The notes under the pieces are model-generated. The model did no database searches. It worked only from the letters and a program-made list of their open reading frames with translations, and was not told the origin of the DNA. From assembly GCA_020348885.1 (NCBI GenBank), contig CP070755.1, forward strand, positions 1,730,779 through 1,785,785: 55,007 nt of DNA, in the 5' to 3' direction. Positions 8,754-18,543 of this stretch are shown here, piece by piece; positions within the stretch are counted from its first letter, which is position 1; every line of letters starts with the position of its first letter. Source of the DNA: Candidatus Coatesiibacteriota bacterium (GTDB taxonomy: Bacteria > RBG-13-66-14 > B26-G2 > WVWN01 > G020348885). The position numbers were made by a program, and so were the translations under genes.

Positions 8754-8775
8754 TCTTAACCTATATACGATAGAT

Positions 8776-10308
8776 TTACTCCAACTCCCCTACTACTTTC
8801 TCGGCGACCTCGAGCACCCTGCCCGACCGTACCAACTCCGCGGTCCAGTTGACGTCGTACTGGGTAGGACGGTCCTCCTCCATGAAGTCCACGCCTTCCC
8901 GGACGAGCCCGTATATCGCCTCGGCGACGGGACTGCCCTTGAGCGGGCGCCGGTGGTCCATCGCCTGGCACGCGGCGATGAGCTCTATCGCGATTATGTA
9001 CCACGCGTTGCGGATAATCTGCTTACTCTTTATCGCCGTGGTCATGCCCATCGAGACGAAGTCCTCCTGGTCGGCCGCGGCGGGAATCGACCCGGTGGCC
9101 GCCGGATGGCTAAGGACCCGGTTCTCGGCGCAGAGCATCCCGGCGGTGTACTGGGTCAACATCAGGCCGCTGAACATCCCGGCGCCGCGGATGAGGAAAG
9201 CCGGCAGGCCCTCGCTCAGGTTCGGGTTCATCATACGGTTGATACGCCGCTCGGACAGTACGCCGACGGTCGTTACGGCCGTCCCCATCAGCTCCAACGC
9301 GAAGGCGAGGGGCGTCCCCTGGAAGTTAGCGCCCGTAACGACCTCGTCGTCGTCGGGGAAAAAGAGCGGGTTGTCTCCGGCGCCGTTGAGCTCTATCTCG
9401 AATATATACCTGCCCCAGTCGAAGGCGTCCCTGGCCGAACCGACCACCTGGGGTGTGGACCGGAGGCTGTACGCGTTCTGAACCTTCTTCTTGCCTATTT
9501 TACCCGGTTCGAGCATCTCGGAATCTTCGATAAGGCGTCGGAGGTTACTCGCGCACTTGACGGCGCCCGGGTACCCGCGCCCTTTATGGAGCCGTTCGTC
9601 CAAGCACTTGGTTGTCAGGTTGAGCACCTCGAAGGTCATCGCCGCGATTACTTCCTGGGTCTTGAGCCACCTATACGCGTCGTAGAGTTGCAGGCTACCC
9701 ATCCCGGCGATGACGTTGGAGCCGTTGATAGTCGCGAGGCCGTCGCGGGCCTCGAAGGCGATTGTCGGAACCCCGGCGGCGTCCATCGCTTCCTTGCCGC
9801 CCATTCGTTCGCCTTTATAAAACGCTTCGCCCTCGCCGATGAGCACGAGCGCTATCTGGCTCATGGGCGAGAGGTCGCCGCAAGCGCCCACGGACCCGTG
9901 GCGGAAGACGACAGGCGTGACGCCCTTGTTGAGCATCTCGACGAGGGTCTCGACCACCTTCGCCCGGATGCCCGAGAAGCCGATGCACAGGACGTTTATG
10001 CGGCTTGCCATCGCGGCGCGGGACTCTTCAACGTCGATAGGGTCGCCGCAGCCCGCCGAGTGGGAATAAACCAAATAGCGTTGGAAGTCCTTCAACTGGT
10101 CGGCGGTAAGCGCGACCTCGGAGAGTTCGCCGATGCCGGTGTTGACGCCGTACATAACCTCCATTGTCTCGACTTTCTTGTCGAGCATAGCCCGGCACTT
10201 ATCGATACGCTTCCACGCGGCGTCGGCGACCTCGACCGATTCATCGTCGCGCGCGACCTTTACGACGCTTTCTATATCGAGGGATTTGCCATCGAGCTTG
10301 ACAGTCAT
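8776..10308 (-). CDS. Aromatic amino acid (histidine) ammonia-lyase family protein with Ala-Cys-Gly triad
   Basis: This 510-residue protein is a full-length member of the HAL/PAL/TAL family, which removes ammonia from an aromatic amino acid through an MIO cofactor built from Ala-Ser-Gly. Here the triad is Ala142-Cys143-Gly144; the codon at 9880-9882 is TGC. Other catalytic residues known from HAL are present: Tyr53, His83, Asn195, Gln277, Tyr280, Arg283, Phe329 and Glu415. Two substrate-side positions differ from classic HAL: NFHG is NFQG (Gln330) and QEDH is QEDF (Phe417). No hut genes are adjacent, so the substrate may not be histidine. It has an AGGAGG ribosome site, its own promoter and its own terminator, so it is a single-gene unit. 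Confidence 0.88.
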   Translation of the reverse strand: MTVKLDGKSLDIESVVKVARDDESVEVADAAWKRIDKCRAMLDKKVETMEVMYGVNTGIGELSEVALTADQLKDFQRYLVYSHSAGCGDPIDVEESRAAMASRINVLCIGFSGIRAKVVETLVEMLNKGVTPVVFRHGSVGACGDLSPMSQIALVLIGEGEAFYKGERMGGKEAMDAAGVPTIAFEARDGLATINGSNVIAGMGSLQLYDAYRWLKTQEVIAAMTFEVLNLTTKCLDERLHKGRGYPGAVKCASNLRRLIEDSEMLEPGKIGKKKVQNAYSLRSTPQVVGSARDAFDWGRYIFEIELNGAGDNPLFFPDDDEVVTGANFQGTPLAFALELMGTAVTTVGVLSERRINRMMNPNLSEGLPAFLIRGAGMFSGLMLTQYTAGMLCAENRVLSHPAATGSIPAAADQEDFVSMGMTTAIKSKQIIRNAWYIIAIELIAACQAMDHRRPLKGSPVAEAIYGLVREGVDFMEEDRPTQYDVNWTAELVRSGRVLEVAEKVVGELE

Positions 10309-10345
10309 TTAAAGTGCCTCCTGAATACGAAACGGGTTTTTTCGG

Positions 10346-10361
10346 CGCCGCTCTCGCGGCG
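10346..10361 (-). promoter_or_regulatory. Hairpin in ammonia-lyase leader
   Basis: CGCCGC and GCGGCG pair around a 4-base loop within the about 80-base leader between the predicted transcription start and the ATG. No T-run follows on the minus strand. Function is unknown. Confidence 0.35.
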
Positions 10362-10393
10362 AACTACCGTTTAAACTCGTCCAAAGGGCCGCT

Positions 10394-10421
10394 ATTATAG
10401 CAAGACGCCCGGCAGGGGCAA
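10394..10421 (-). promoter_or_regulatory. Promoter of ammonia-lyase gene
   Basis: On the minus strand a perfect TATAAT (10394-10399) is preceded by TGC (extended -10). TTGCCC (10416-10421) lies 16 bases upstream. The predicted start is near 10387. Confidence 0.6.
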
Positions 10422-10454
10422 GGGAAAAGTAACCGTTCATATAAGCAACGGCAT

Positions 10455-10480
10455 AAGAAAAGGGGCCTTTCGGCCCTTTT
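10455..10480 (-). terminator. Terminator after amber-interrupted secreted protein gene
   Basis: The minus-strand stem AAAAGGGCC/GGCCCCTTTT (one bulged base) ends in a T-run and lies about 20 bases after the stop codon of the gene at 10501-11391. Confidence 0.8.
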
Positions 10481-10500
10481 AACTACCGTTCAGCTTACGG

Positions 10501-11391
10501 CTACTTGAAGCTGGCCTTGATGCCCCCCAGGGACATAGGCTGGATGCCGGTGTCAGGCGAAATCCCATCGAGGGCCAATTTATACACGTAGTCAGCGTTG
10601 AGTTCATAGACCCAAAGGTAATCGCCGTCCCACTCGCATCCGTCTAAATCCCCGTCTATCACGTCCGTTACGTCGTACGAAAAGGCCGGGGCGGAAACGT
10701 CGGGAACGCCTGAGGTCGTGTTATAAACGTATATCGTTTGTGTAGGAGTACCGCGAGCGCATACGAATAAGTAATCGTCTTCATAATAACCGAGACCCGG
10801 TATCGACCCATCGGAAACTACCACGCCTAAATCAGTCCAAGTTACGTCCGACGTGAGATCCGTCATAGTCGCGTACGCAATTTGCCCGTCGGTATTCGAG
10901 ACATACACGATCGAATCGTCGTTGTCGTAGGCGACGCCGAAAATCACTTCCGTCGTCCAGGTGGAGGGACCTTCGACAGCCCCGACTATACCGGCGGCTT
11001 CGGTGTAAGTTTCTAAGTAGTTCGAGACGTAATCGCCTACGATAAAGCCTTCCTGAGCTTCGAAGTATCCTATGTCGTCGGTCGCGTCCCCGTCGGTAGT
11101 TTGTATATAACCCGTACCTAACGTCCCGTCTTGGCCGAATTCGTATAAACCGTAATTGGAAGTACCCCAATCGGATAGCTACAGGTTGAAGTCACTACCG
11201 TTGAATACGATTCCGATACCGAATCCTTGGTTAGGGCCCACATACGGCCAGCTGGTCATAACACCAACGTCCGACCGCGAGTAAAAAGACCCCACGTCGT
11301 ACGTCTCGACTACGCGGGCGGATAAATTACCGGCGCCGGCCGCCGACACGATCAACAAAACCGCTGCTATTAAGACCAATGCTTTCCCCAT
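10501..11391 (-). pseudogene. Secreted beta-propeller-like protein interrupted by one in-frame amber codon
   Basis: A signal peptide (MGKALVLIAAVLLIVSAAGAG) begins at the ATG at 11391, preceded by AGGAGG. The frame meets TAG at 11179-11181 (codon 71) and then stays open for 225 more codons to 10501. The neighbour at 11525-12430 is a paralogue that aligns across the break: its N-L-W-I-S-D-W-G corresponds to N-L-stop-L-S-D-W-G here. The stop thus replaces a conserved Trp by one base change (TGG to TAG). The rest of the frame shows no decay. It ends in MSLGGIKASFK, a tail shared with two other secreted proteins in this window. It may be a recent pseudogene, a readthrough gene or a sequencing error. 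Function unknown. Confidence 0.8.
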
Positions 11392-11479
11392 CGTTTTCCT
11401 CCTGTTTACCGGTTAAAGCGGACTATAAATGTTCGCCAACATTAACAAAGCACTTGGCACAAATCAAACGTTTCATAAC

Positions 11480-11503
11480 GAAAAGGGGCCTCTCGGCCCC
11501 TTC
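11480..11503 (-). terminator. Terminator after intact paralogue
   Basis: The minus-strand stem AAGGGGCC/GGCCCCTT with a 4-base loop is followed by TTC. It lies about 20 bases after the stop codon at 11525 and separates the two paralogues. Confidence 0.8.
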
Positions 11504-11524
11504 AACTACCGTTATCGATGGTGT

Positions 11525-12430
11525 TTACTTGAAGCTGGCTTTGATGTTACCCAGAGACGCCGGCGTTATGTTCGTATCGTCAAGCCCGAGGTCGAATTCG
11601 ATAACGTAGTCGGGTTCGCTCTGGTCGAGTAACCAAAGGTGTTCGCCGTCCCATTCGCAACCGGCGATACTGCCGTCAGGATCCAAGAAGCTGTTTAAAT
11701 CGAATGTGTACGCAGGATTAACGACATCCGGTACACCGACGTCATTGACGTTAAAGACATACAGGGTATTGGTCCACGGGTCGCTTAATCTGGCAACACC
11801 GAAAAGGTATCTACCTTCGGCTGTACGGCTTGGTGCGTAATACCCCAAACCGGTAAAGTTACCTACTCCGTCGCCCACGTGGAGTTCCGTCCACGTTACG
11901 TCAGTCCCGTAGTCGACATAAGCCCCGTACGCGATATAGTCGGACTGGCCTACGTATATCAAGTTATTATCTTCGTTGCTGTAGGCTACACCCCAGGGCT
12001 CACCCCAACCCGGAGGGCCGACCGACGAACCAACTATACCGGCATCATCGTAGAAGTCTATACGGTTGTCGTAATAATAACCGACCACCCACAGCTCGTC
12101 GTCGATCATATACGCGCAGTCCTGGGTCGAACCGTCGTCTATCGCTGGTATAAATCCAGAAAGCACGGTACCATCGCGGTCGTGTTCATAAAAACCGTAT
12201 GAGGCACCCCAGTCGGATATCCAGAGATTACCCGCTCCTATGCCCTCGTAAGCGATAGCGACACCAAAGCCGTAATCCGAAACAAGATAGTCCCATCTCT
12301 GGATTTCCGTAACAACGCGGCCACTATACTCCGGTTTGTCGCCGCCTACCGTGAATTCCGAGCGCGTTTGAGCAAACGCGACGGAAGTAGCGATTACGAA
12401 AAGGACCGCTAACGTGATTACCTTCCTCAT
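11525..12430 (-). CDS. Secreted beta-propeller-like protein with SLGxIKAxF tail
   Basis: This 301-residue protein has a signal peptide (about residues 1-20, ending VAFA-Q) and an AGGAGG ribosome site. The mature protein contains repeated blocks in the style of 'G-x-Y-x-x-D-x-V-W-V-x-G-Y', 'W-G-V-A-Y-S-N-E-D-N' and 'A-G-C-E-W-D-G-E-H-L-W', suggesting a six- or seven-bladed beta-propeller of the kind found in secreted binding proteins. I do not recognise a named family. It ends in ASLGNIKASFK, shared with 10501-11391 and 22083-22916. It is the intact copy of a tandem pair and has a good promoter. Confidence 0.78.
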   Translation of the reverse strand: MRKVITLAVLFVIATSVAFAQTRSEFTVGGDKPEYSGRVVTEIQRWDYLVSDYGFGVAIAYEGIGAGNLWISDWGASYGFYEHDRDGTVLSGFIPAIDDGSTQDCAYMIDDELWVVGYYYDNRIDFYDDAGIVGSSVGPPGWGEPWGVAYSNEDNNLIYVGQSDYIAYGAYVDYGTDVTWTELHVGDGVGNFTGLGYYAPSRTAEGRYLFGVARLSDPWTNTLYVFNVNDVGVPDVVNPAYTFDLNSFLDPDGSIAGCEWDGEHLWLLDQSEPDYVIEFDLGLDDTNITPASLGNIKASFK

Positions 12431-12476
12431 GGTAAACCTCCTATCCTTCGGTTAACGTTACGTGTAACTACGGAGT

Positions 12477-12505
12477 ATTCTAACAACGCCGGAGGGATAA
12501 ATCAA
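12477..12505 (-). promoter_or_regulatory. Promoter of intact propeller paralogue
   Basis: On the minus strand TTGATT (12500-12505) and TAGAAT (12477-12482) are separated by 17 bases. The predicted start is near 12470, about 40 bases before the ATG. Confidence 0.6.
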
Positions 12506-12565
12506 CCCAAAAAACGGAAAAAGGTTTTTAAAAACGATCATTGCAACCGACAGCTGATTTCCCCT

Positions 12566-12595
12566 TTGCCGGTTTACCGTTTGATATGATATACT
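12566..12595 (+). promoter_or_regulatory. Promoter of tamB-like gene
   Basis: TTGCCG (12566-12571) and TATACT (12590-12595) are separated by 18 bases, with TGA directly before the -10 (extended -10). The predicted start near 12602 is about 50 bases before the GTG at 12654. Confidence 0.55.
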
Positions 12596-12653
12596 CCCGC
12601 CGGTACACGTTAAACCTTAAGGGCTGTAAAGCCGTTTAATCGACGAGACATTT

Positions 12654-15600
12654 GTGTTCAGGACTGTAAAAAAAGTAGCCGGCGCCGTTTGGCGCGGCGT
12701 TAAAGCCGCACTTTACTTCGTCCTTCACCTGTCGAAGTGGACGTTCCTCTTCATTTTCCTCGGTGTCGTGTCCATCGTAGTAATCTTCTGGGCCTTCTAC
12801 AGCCGGGGTTACTTCCACGAGTTGGTCGAGTTCGCCATCGAGAAGTACTTAGGCAACTTCACGCAAACCCAGGTCCGGGTTGACCGGGTCGAAGGTCCGC
12901 TCTTCACCGGGATAGATATCTACGGTTTCGCCATCGGCAACGGCCCGTCCATCGAAGACGACGGCTGCGCCGTCACTGTGGACGAGATTCACGTGAAGTA
13001 TAATCCGCTCCCCTTCTTCGTTCGCGACTTCACCATCGATGAAGTCTATCTGGTACACCCCCAGTGTATGCTTCGCCGCGACGACGACACGGGACGCCTG
13101 AACCTGGCGCGAATCTTCGGTCCGAAGGAGGAAAAGAAGAAGGGCCGAGGTAGTTACTTCACCATCGAGCACGTCGAGATGGACGACGCGTTCTTCATAA
13201 TGTTCCTGAACAGCCCCATATACAGGTTCGAGGACGCTCACATCGAAACGAAGTTCACGAAAGCCAGGGGCGCCGTGTTCCTGGAACTGGGCGATTGTTC
13301 AGTATATCTCCCCCACTTCGACCAGTGGATACCGACCTTCGGCAACGGCGACATGGCGATAAACGCTCGGCGCATACGTATGGATATGTTGGAAGTCGAA
13401 ACGCCCACCACCACGATAATCACCGACGGTTTGATAAAGATGCCGAAAGGCGGGCGAACTCATCTCGACCTGACCTTCGACGCCGACACCATCGACCTGG
13501 GCGAGGTGGACCAGGGGACATTCGACGACCCGCTCCCGACCTTCGGAACCGGTTCGTACTACGGCCGCTTATACGGCCCGACTAATGATTTAACCCAGGA
13601 AGGTGTACTGAACCTCCCAGAGGGGTACCTTTACGGTTTCGATTGGGAAAACTTATCAGCAGATTATACGTTCCACATCTCAGATAGATACCTATCCGTT
13701 AACGAGGTGTCCGGAACAATGGACGGTATGCCGGTAAGGTTCCAGATGGATATGTACTTCCCCGACGGCGGGCCTCCCGAATATTATGGCATCGCCGCGC
13801 TTTCGGGTGCGGACCTGGGCAAATACGTACGTAGCGGTTTCCTCGACTCAGACATAAACGTTTTCGCCGAGATAACCGGCCGGGGTCTGTCGGCAAGCGA
13901 GCACGACCTTTACTGCTTCGCTGAATTCGAAGCGGGGCGAATAGGCCCGTTAATCGTTGACGGCGGCCGGGCCGACTTCCGGTATAGCCTTGGCAAGATA
14001 GAGCTCCACGACGTCAACTTCGAGATGGGCGACGGGGGCATCACAATTCTTGGGGAAGCCGATGCCAAAACGGTGGACATTGCCGTAAACGCCGTGGACG
14101 TACCGCTGGAACGGATACGAACGGGTGACACCGCGTCGGCCCCGGCGGGGACGTTTTCCTTTGAAGGCGTAATTCAGGGCGATAACAGGTACCCGTCGTT
14201 CGACGGCGGACTTTTACTCAAGGACTTCGAGTACGGGCCGGTCCGGTTCGATCTGGCCCGGTTCGACGGAGTCTGGGAGGAGTACGGACGCGCTAACGAA
14301 GGTGAACTCCACGCGATGTTCTGGGGCGGCGCCCTGAGCGGTTTTGAATTGAGCGCCGGACGGGTGGATATAACCGTCGACGAGGACCGGCTAACCGCCC
14401 GGCGCGGCCGTATAAACGTAGACGAAACCAACTACGTAGACTTCAAGCTGGACTATCTCCTCAACGAAAAACTCCTGGGGATCAATCGGCTGGACGTAAC
14501 GTACTCCGGTGGAACAGCATCGCTGGACGGACCCCTATATCTTGACATGGCCGGCGGCCGTTACAGTCTGACCGGCGGCGACTTGATTTCCGGTGACAGC
14601 TACCTATCGTTCGAGGGGACGTATATACCGACCGGTAGGAAATACGAATTCGAAGCGCGGGCCGGCGAGATACGCTTGGGCGACGTTATACCGTACCGGG
14701 AGGGACTGGCCGTCGACGGTCGTCTGACGGAACTCGCGGTCTCGGGCGACGGAACGATGGCCGACCCGCGCCTGGAAGGGCGCATCCGGGTAGACGACTT
14801 GGCCGTCAATAACGAATACTTCGAATACGTCGATGGGACGATACATTTTACCGACGGGTCTTTTTTCGTGGAAAAGCTCGCGGCTTCCACGTACGACGGA
14901 GAACTGACAGTCGACGGCATACTGCCGGTCAGCGTCTTGCGGGGCGAGGGAAAAGACGTCGTGAGTTTAAACATAGTCTTTTCCGACTTCGACGCGCGTA
15001 TGATAAACGCGGCCGTGGACACCGAAGTAGTGGACAGCGGCTTAATCGACGGGACCGTAACCATAACGGGGACGGCGGGCGATATGACCGCTGGCGGCGC
15101 CCTCGTATTCAACGACCTCGTCCGGGACGACGCGGAGTTCGCCCGGGGGCGCCTCGACTTCGCTTACGCCGACCGCGAGTTTACGATAAAGGAATTCTCT
15201 CTGTCCGAAACTACTAACGCGAACCTTGTTGCGACCGGAACAATACCCTTCGACCTATCCGTACGCGACGGTGGGAGTCCTTTCGGCGGCGAAATCGAGC
15301 TGGAGTTCGTATTGAACGACCTGGGGCTCGCCCTTGCTAACCTATTTACAGACGAAATACTCGTTACCGGCGGCACCACCGACGGCAGGGCGTCCATAGA
15401 CGGGACGTTTGAAAAGCCAAATATCCACGCCGAGTTCACTTTGACAGACGGCGCCGGGTTCGTGCGGACTTTGCGCAACAACCTGTCGGGGCTGGAAGGG
15501 GATGTAATCTGGGACGAAACCGGCCTCCGGTTCGGTTCGGTTGCCGAACCCCTCAATTGTGCCCTCGACGAAGGTTCCGCCGTCGCGTACGGACGCATAT

Positions 15601-16613
15601 ATATGAATGGCATGAAAGCCGAATCTATAGAAGTTCACGCGGAATTGGACAACTACGTTATTAAAGCGTTGGGCGGCATACAGGCTAAAGGCGACATCAG
15701 CGTGGACGTAACCGGGCCGGCTTCGAAGCCGCTGATAATCGCGGAAGTGGACGTGGACAACGCGCTGATAGCGATACCTTTCGGCGGCCCGAGCGGCGGC
15801 GAGACTTACGGCGCGGGCGAAGAAGCCGTTGACTTCGTCGCGACGATTACGGCTGACCGGGGCGTATGGCTCCGCAATAGCAGCGCCGATATAGAGTTCT
15901 CAGTCGATATGGTCGTTAAAAGGGAAAACGGGCGGACCGTTTACGTAGGTGAACTGGAAGCCGTCCGCGGTAAGTACTACTTCCTGCAGCGCCGCTTCGA
16001 AATAGAACACGCATACGTCAAGTTCGTAGGAGCCGAGAAGATGAACCCGCGGCTCGACATTCTCGGGTCGATAATCATAAGGGGCGAACGTGACGAAACG
16101 CCGGACGCGACGGTTTACATTGAGATTAAAGGTACGTTGGAGGAACCGGAATTGGCTCTTAGGTCGCCGGAATATCCCGGTTTAACGCAAGACGAGTTGA
16201 TGTTGATGCTCGCGCTTAACGTAACCTGGGACGATTACCAGAAGATGGGCGGAAGCGACATAGCGAGTAAAGAAACGAGAGAGTACCTGGAGAAGTACGC
16301 GTCCAACGAAGTGTCGAGGCTCCTCCAGCGCGAGACCGGGATAGACGTCTTCAAAATCGAGACGACCGGCCTTACGGGGACCGGCACCGAGACCGGCGTA
16401 GAGGCGACGGTCGGCAAATACGTAACTTCCGATTTGTACCTTACTTATACCGGCCGTTACTCGGAATCGGAACAATACGGAACGAAAGAGTACGCCCAGG
16501 CGGTGGGCGTCGAATACCGACTACATCCGGGGATATACCTATACGGCGAGACCGAGCAAGAGGAAGAAGAGAGGAAATACGGAATCGGTTTGAAGTTTAT
16601 CCATAAATATTAA
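12654..16613 (+). CDS. tamB: TamB-like translocation/assembly or lipid-transport protein (DUF490)
   Basis: This 1319-residue protein starts at GTG. A single membrane anchor lies at about residues 28-50, then a very long region of repeating beta-strands (AsmA/TamB type) up to the C-terminal TamB/DUF490 domain (about 970-1319). That domain carries [15 protein letters not shown], a [14 protein letters not shown]-like segment and a final beta-barrel-like stretch ending IGLKFIHKY. TamB proteins span the periplasm as a hydrophobic groove and are linked to outer-membrane protein assembly or phospholipid transport. The length matches the family. No BamA/TamA-type partner is found in this window. A Trm112-like small gene follows 20 bases downstream. 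Confidence 0.88.
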   Translation: MFRTVKKVAGAVWRGVKAALYFVLHLSKWTFLFIFLGVVSIVVIFWAFYSRGYFHELVEFAIEKYLGNFTQTQVRVDRVEGPLFTGIDIYGFAIGNGPSIEDDGCAVTVDEIHVKYNPLPFFVRDFTIDEVYLVHPQCMLRRDDDTGRLNLARIFGPKEEKKKGRGSYFTIEHVEMDDAFFIMFLNSPIYRFEDAHIETKFTKARGAVFLELGDCSVYLPHFDQWIPTFGNGDMAINARRIRMDMLEVETPTTTIITDGLIKMPKGGRTHLDLTFDADTIDLGEVDQGTFDDPLPTFGTGSYYGRLYGPTNDLTQEGVLNLPEGYLYGFDWENLSADYTFHISDRYLSVNEVSGTMDGMPVRFQMDMYFPDGGPPEYYGIAALSGADLGKYVRSGFLDSDINVFAEITGRGLSASEHDLYCFAEFEAGRIGPLIVDGGRADFRYSLGKIELHDVNFEMGDGGITILGEADAKTVDIAVNAVDVPLERIRTGDTASAPAGTFSFEGVIQGDNRYPSFDGGLLLKDFEYGPVRFDLARFDGVWEEYGRANEGELHAMFWGGALSGFELSAGRVDITVDEDRLTARRGRINVDETNYVDFKLDYLLNEKLLGINRLDVTYSGGTASLDGPLYLDMAGGRYSLTGGDLISGDSYLSFEGTYIPTGRKYEFEARAGEIRLGDVIPYREGLAVDGRLTELAVSGDGTMADPRLEGRIRVDDLAVNNEYFEYVDGTIHFTDGSFFVEKLAASTYDGELTVDGILPVSVLRGEGKDVVSLNIVFSDFDARMINAAVDTEVVDSGLIDGTVTITGTAGDMTAGGALVFNDLVRDDAEFARGRLDFAYADREFTIKEFSLSETTNANLVATGTIPFDLSVRDGGSPFGGEIELEFVLNDLGLALANLFTDEILVTGGTTDGRASIDGTFEKPNIHAEFTLTDGAGFVRTLRNNLSGLEGDVIWDETGLRFGSVAEPLNCALDEGSAVAYGRIYMNGMKAESIEVHAELDNYVIKALGGIQAKGDISVDVTGPASKPLIIAEVDVDNALIAIPFGGPSGGETYGAGEEAVDFVATITADRGVWLRNSSADIEFSVDMVVKRENGRTVYVGELEAVRGKYYFLQRRFEIEHAYVKFVGAEKMNPRLDILGSIIIRGERDETPDATVYIEIKGTLEEPELALRSPEYPGLTQDELMLMLALNVTWDDYQKMGGSDIASKETREYLEKYASNEVSRLLQRETGIDVFKIETTGLTGTGTETGVEATVGKYVTSDLYLTYTGRYSESEQYGTKEYAQAVGVEYRLHPGIYLYGETEQEEEERKYGIGLKFIHKY

Positions 16614-16633
16614 CGAAAGGAACGGGGAGAGAA

Positions 16634-16795
16634 ATGTTGGATAAGGAACTATTAGATATACTCGTGTGCCCCGACTGTAAGGGTGAGTTGGACTATCGGG
16701 AAGACGAAGAGCGGTTGATATGTAAAAAATGCGGCTTGAAGTACCCTGTCCGTGACGGTATTCCCGTGATGTTAATAGAAGAAGCGGAGAAGTAA
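16634..16795 (+). CDS. Trm112 family small zinc-ribbon protein
   Basis: A 53-residue protein starts at ATG 16634 after GGGGAGAG. It begins [19 protein letters not shown], has a second Cys pair (CKKC) at about residues 30-33 and continues [13 protein letters not shown], which is the hallmark of the Trm112/UPF0434 (YcaR-like) family. The four Cys probably bind zinc. In bacteria these proteins are small partners of unclear role, often beside LPS genes such as lpxK/kdsB. Here it sits between tamB and the heptose genes gmhA-rfaE1, 20 bases after tamB, in agreement with an envelope context. Confidence 0.9.
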   Translation: MLDKELLDILVCPDCKGELDYREDEERLICKKCGLKYPVRDGIPVMLIEEAEK

Positions 16796-16862
16796 ACGGT
16801 AATCTACGACGCTTTACAGGTCACAATAAACGGTTCGTTCGCCATAGTCCCCGCTTTTCCTT

Positions 16863-16891
16863 TTGCAAATCGCGCTTAAGTACTTTATAAT
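16863..16891 (+). promoter_or_regulatory. Promoter of gmhA-rfaE1-pyrF operon
   Basis: TTGCAA (16863-16868) and a perfect TATAAT (16886-16891) are separated by 17 bases. The predicted start is near 16898, which lies at or after the upstream ATG at 16897 and so favours ATG 16924 as gmhA start. Confidence 0.7.
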
Positions 16892-16923
16892 CGCGCATGT
16901 CTTTCCGAAGCAATCGGGGGACT

Positions 16924-17502
16924 ATGGACCCTACCGATAGAATCAGATCCGAACTGGAAACCACAGCGAAAGTGATAGCCGATTCGGCCCCGGCCGTCGC
17001 CGGGCCACTTGCCGAACTGGCCCGGGTCGTCGCCGAGCGCCTACGGGCCGGCGGGAAACTCCTCGCGTTCGGTAACGGCGGGTCCGCCGCCGACGCTCAA
17101 CACCTGGCCGCCGAATTCGTCGTTCGGCTCGGGCGGGACAGACCCGCGATGGCGGCCGTCGCCCTCACCACCGACACGTCGATTCTTACCGCTAGCGCCA
17201 ACGATTACGGTTACGAAGAAGTGTTCGCGCGCCAGATGGAAGCGCTGGGTCGGGCGGGCGACGTAGCACTCGGGTTATCCACGAGCGGTAACTCGGAGAA
17301 CGTACGTCGGGCGCTGGTACGTGCTCGCGAACTTGAGCTTTATACCGCCGCGTTCCTCGGTGCCGGCGGCGGTACAATAGCCCCCGTCGTCGACCTAGCG
17401 GTCGTTGTCCCGTCGGACGACACGCAGCGAATACAAGAAGTACATATCGCAATGTGCCACGCCCTCACGTCATTCGTTGAAGACATTACCGAAACGGATT
17501 AA
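16924..17502 (+). CDS. gmhA: D-sedoheptulose-7-phosphate isomerase
   Basis: A 192-residue SIS-domain protein that makes D-glycero-D-manno-heptose 7-phosphate, the first step of LPS core heptose synthesis. Family motifs: GNGGSAADAQHLAAEFV (phosphosugar loop and catalytic Glu), LSTSGNSENV, and RIQEVHIAMCH with the catalytic His. I chose ATG 16924, which has a GGGGG ribosome site 3 bases upstream and gives the usual family length. An earlier in-frame ATG at 16897 falls on the predicted transcription start. It is followed by the heptose kinase gene in the same operon. Confidence 0.93.
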   Translation: MDPTDRIRSELETTAKVIADSAPAVAGPLAELARVVAERLRAGGKLLAFGNGGSAADAQHLAAEFVVRLGRDRPAMAAVALTTDTSILTASANDYGYEEVFARQMEALGRAGDVALGLSTSGNSENVRRALVRARELELYTAAFLGAGGGTIAPVVDLAVVVPSDDTQRIQEVHIAMCHALTSFVEDITETD

Positions 17503-17539
17503 TTACATCCCCGCGGTCCCGGACCGGCTGGAGGTTACT

Positions 17540-18541
17540 TTGAAAGAGGAAATACTCGAAACCTTGGGGAAAATACCGTCGGTAAACGTCCTAGTTTTCG
17601 GCGATTTAATGTTGGACCACTTCGTGCACGGCGACGCGGCGCGACTCTCGCCGGAAGCGCCGGTTCCGATAGTCCAGGTGAGAGACGACGTCTGGCGCCC
17701 CGGCGGCGCAGCCAACGCCGCCGTGAACGTAATAACACTTGGTGCGTCGGTCGGCCTCGTGGGCGTAGTCGGCGAAGATATGTACGGCGAACAACTACGC
17801 GCGATAATCGAAAAACAAGGTATAGAAACGTCCGGTATTCTATCGATACCGGCTCGCGATACCACGTACAAGGCGCGGGTCCTCGCGTCCCGGCAGCAGG
17901 TCGTCCGGATCGACCGGGAAACGGCCGACGATATAACGACAGACGTAGCAGGCGAAGCTATAAACGTCTTTGCTGAAATACTCGATGGAGCCGACGCGGT
18001 TATACTCTCCGATTATGGTAAGGGATTAATTACCGCTTCTACCGCCGGTAAGGTAATCGAACTGGCACGGGGTAAAAACAAAATAATAACAGTTGATCCG
18101 AAGGACCAGCACTTCACGCTATACAGCTATGTGACGTCGCTTACGCCGAACCACCACGAAGCGGCCAGGGCCGTGGGCGCTAACGACGCTTACACGGGCC
18201 GCGAAGAGTCACTCGATAAAATAGGCAGACGTCTCCTCGATATGGTGGAAAGCGACTCGGTCCTTATAACGTGCGGCGAACGCGGAATGGTACTATACGG
18301 CTCCGACGGTTCGACGGAACGGGTACCCACCCGGGCCCGCGAGGTTTTCGACGTGGCCGGCGCCGGCGATACGGTAATCGCCGCGTTCACCGCCGCGTTG
18401 GCCGCCGGCGCGACCCATGAGACGGCGGCCCATCTCGCCAACTTCGCCGCGTCGGTCGTAGTCGGTAAGGTCGGTACCGCCGCTGCAGCGCCCGACGAGA
18501 TAACCCGCGCCGTAAACCTGTTCTACGAGGAAAACGAATAA
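17540..18541 (+). CDS. rfaE1: D-glycero-beta-D-manno-heptose-7-phosphate kinase (RfaE1/HldE kinase domain)
   Basis: A 333-residue PfkB/ribokinase-family protein that phosphorylates heptose 7-phosphate at C1. Signatures: VFGDLMLDHFVHGDAARLSPEAPVP at the N-terminus, the PGGAANAAVNV block, SDYGKG, VDPK, LTPNHHEA, and the GAGDTVIAAFTAAL anion hole with catalytic Asp. It corresponds to the kinase half of HldE; no nucleotidyltransferase domain is fused. The best start is TTG 17540, 5 bases after GGAGG. A frame extends further upstream into gmhA but has no ribosome site and no homologous residues. It follows gmhA, so the two consecutive heptose steps are in one operon. Confidence 0.9.
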   Translation: MKEEILETLGKIPSVNVLVFGDLMLDHFVHGDAARLSPEAPVPIVQVRDDVWRPGGAANAAVNVITLGASVGLVGVVGEDMYGEQLRAIIEKQGIETSGILSIPARDTTYKARVLASRQQVVRIDRETADDITTDVAGEAINVFAEILDGADAVILSDYGKGLITASTAGKVIELARGKNKIITVDPKDQHFTLYSYVTSLTPNHHEAARAVGANDAYTGREESLDKIGRRLLDMVESDSVLITCGERGMVLYGSDGSTERVPTRAREVFDVAGAGDTVIAAFTAALAAGATHETAAHLANFAASVVVGKVGTAAAAPDEITRAVNLFYEENE

Positions 18542-18543
18542 CT

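Noticed and set aside
8953-10374. Long open frame (473 codons) on the plus strand opposite the ammonia-lyase gene
   Set aside because: It is the antisense shadow of a conserved gene, has an Arg/His-rich composition and no family motif or ribosome site.
12654-16613. Repetitive adhesin rather than TamB
   Set aside because: There is no signal peptide cleavage or surface anchor, and the C-terminal DUF490 motifs and N-terminal anchor fit TamB.
16897-16923. Upstream ATG for gmhA
   Set aside because: It falls on the predicted transcription start, lacks a ribosome site and adds nine residues not found in GmhA; ATG 16924 fits better.
17405-17539. N-terminal extension of the heptose kinase frame into gmhA
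   Set aside because: The extension overlaps a conserved gene, has no kinase-family residues, and TTG 17540 has a well-placed GGAGG.
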